From NCBI GenBank assembly GCA_040758525.1, contig JBFLVQ010000075.1:1-21997 (forward strand): a stretch of 21,997 nt of DNA. The letters run 5' to 3'. Shown here in pieces: positions 21,423 to 21,997 of the stretch. A model generated the notes under the pieces. The model did not search any database and was not told where the DNA came from. It saw only the letters and a program-made list of their open reading frames with translations. The position numbers and the translations under genes were made by a program. The stretch is from JBFLVQ01 sp040758525 (GTDB lineage Bacteria > Acidobacteriota > Blastocatellia > Chloracidobacteriales > JADJPF01). The stretch's first letter is position 1, and each line of letters opens with the position of its first letter.

Positions 21423-21997
21423 CTATTTTCCTGCCTGTGTGCTAATGGCTAAGTCGCCTAACCAGAGGTTGCGTAGCTGGATCTGCTGCTCATTGGCATG
21501 TGGAAGTTCCTTAATCATATAAGCAGTGCCACTCTTTCCCTCTTCAATTTTGAGTCCTGCATAGGCAAAGAAGCGATTGTAATCTATCTCCTCAGTGCCA
21601 CTGACATAAGCATTGAAGAAGTCTGTAAAGTCTGAACCTGCGACTCTATTTACTATACGTAGAAAGTCGCCATGAGCAAATCCTTTACCTTTTAGATAAT
21701 AACTATCAGAACGACCACGCTGATAATACTCTTGATACATATAGCGAAACACATCGTCAAGACTGCGTCGATTGGAAGTACGCATACGTATCTCTAAATC
21801 AAGCAGCAAACCAACTATCTCGCCCTTGTTGTAATAAGAGATAGTAGCATTGTCATGATTGGTAAGTTGTGCATTAGGAGTAGCAAGAAAGAGCCAGGTA
21901 TCCCAACTAGACTGCTCTAGACTCATTAACTTTCGCCCAGGCCGCTGTTGTAGAATCTGTATCTCACGTGCAATCGCTTGATAGTAACGCGCGCGTG
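21423..21997 (-). CDS. M61-family (glycyl aminopeptidase-like) peptidase, C-terminal part, 5'-partial
   Basis: The frame is open to the window edge and reads ARYYQAIAREIQILQQRPGRK before the first Met (21926), so the gene starts outside. The visible 191 residues correspond to the C-terminal half of M61 peptidases: the PGR then SLEQSSWDTWLFL segment, YYNKGEIVGLLLDLEIR, SLDDVFRYMYQEYY, then FFNAYVSGTEEIDYNRFFAYAGLKIEE. The HExxH zinc site would be further upstream, outside the window. Secreted M61 peptidases are frequent in Acidobacteriota. It reads into the PIG-L gene. Confidence 0.88.
   Translation of the reverse strand, partial: RARYYQAIAREIQILQQRPGRKLMSLEQSSWDTWLFLATPNAQLTNHDNATISYYNKGEIVGLLLDLEIRMRTSNRRSLDDVFRYMYQEYYQRGRSDSYYLKGKGFAHGDFLRIVNRVAGSDFTDFFNAYVSGTEEIDYNRFFAYAGLKIEEGKSGTAYMIKELPHANEQQIQLRNLWLGDLAISTQAGK

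Overview
The window looks like ordinary bacterial chromosome of moderate GC content, with no sign of phage, plasmid or insertion sequence. The most likely source is a member of the Acidobacteriota, perhaps Blastocatellia. This is an inference from the set of genes: a cytochrome b fused to a c-type heme domain, a long exported PIG-L/LmbE protein beside an M61 peptidase, and a short PheT without its OB-fold. No rRNA or other phylogenetic marker is present to prove it.

Left part (1-8149). A 5'-truncated cytochrome b/c subunit is followed by a small membrane protein and an unrecognised 283-aa protein, all on the plus strand and closely packed. Facing them on the minus strand are a triple-LysM goose-lysozyme-like protein and a PuuD-type class I amidotransferase. 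Next comes a divergent pair of RNA-modification genes, tsaC (tRNA t6A) and a SpoU rRNA methyltransferase, whose start codons lie only 9 bp apart. After a minus-strand gene for a small, very basic protein there are about 820 bp without a gene. That stretch ends in a candidate small RNA with its own promoter and terminator, just before a coiled-coil/GAF protein with an extended -10 promoter.

Central part (8157-17707). This is one long minus-strand translation and division cluster, read right to left: tRNA-Val(GAC), a structured leader, thrS, infC, rpmI, rplT, pheS, pheT, a ZapB-like coiled-coil gene, zapA, 6S RNA, a YmdB-type phosphodiesterase and a Tic20/DUF4870-like membrane protein. It couples aminoacylation (Thr, Phe), initiation (IF3), ribosome assembly (L35, L20), Z-ring control (ZapA and the ZapB-like protein) and RNA polymerase control (6S RNA). 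infC appears to start at a rare AUC codon placed 6 nt after a strong Shine-Dalgarno sequence. thrS has a roughly 330-nt leader rich in hairpins.

Right part (17940-21997). An exported protein with an internal duplication reads rightward. It shares a near-perfect bidirectional terminator with a leftward pair: an M61-type aminopeptidase (5' end outside the window) and a large exported PIG-L deacetylase-like protein.

The most interesting non-coding elements are the 6S RNA between zapA and ymdB, the candidate sRNA at about 7089-7221, and the thrS leader.
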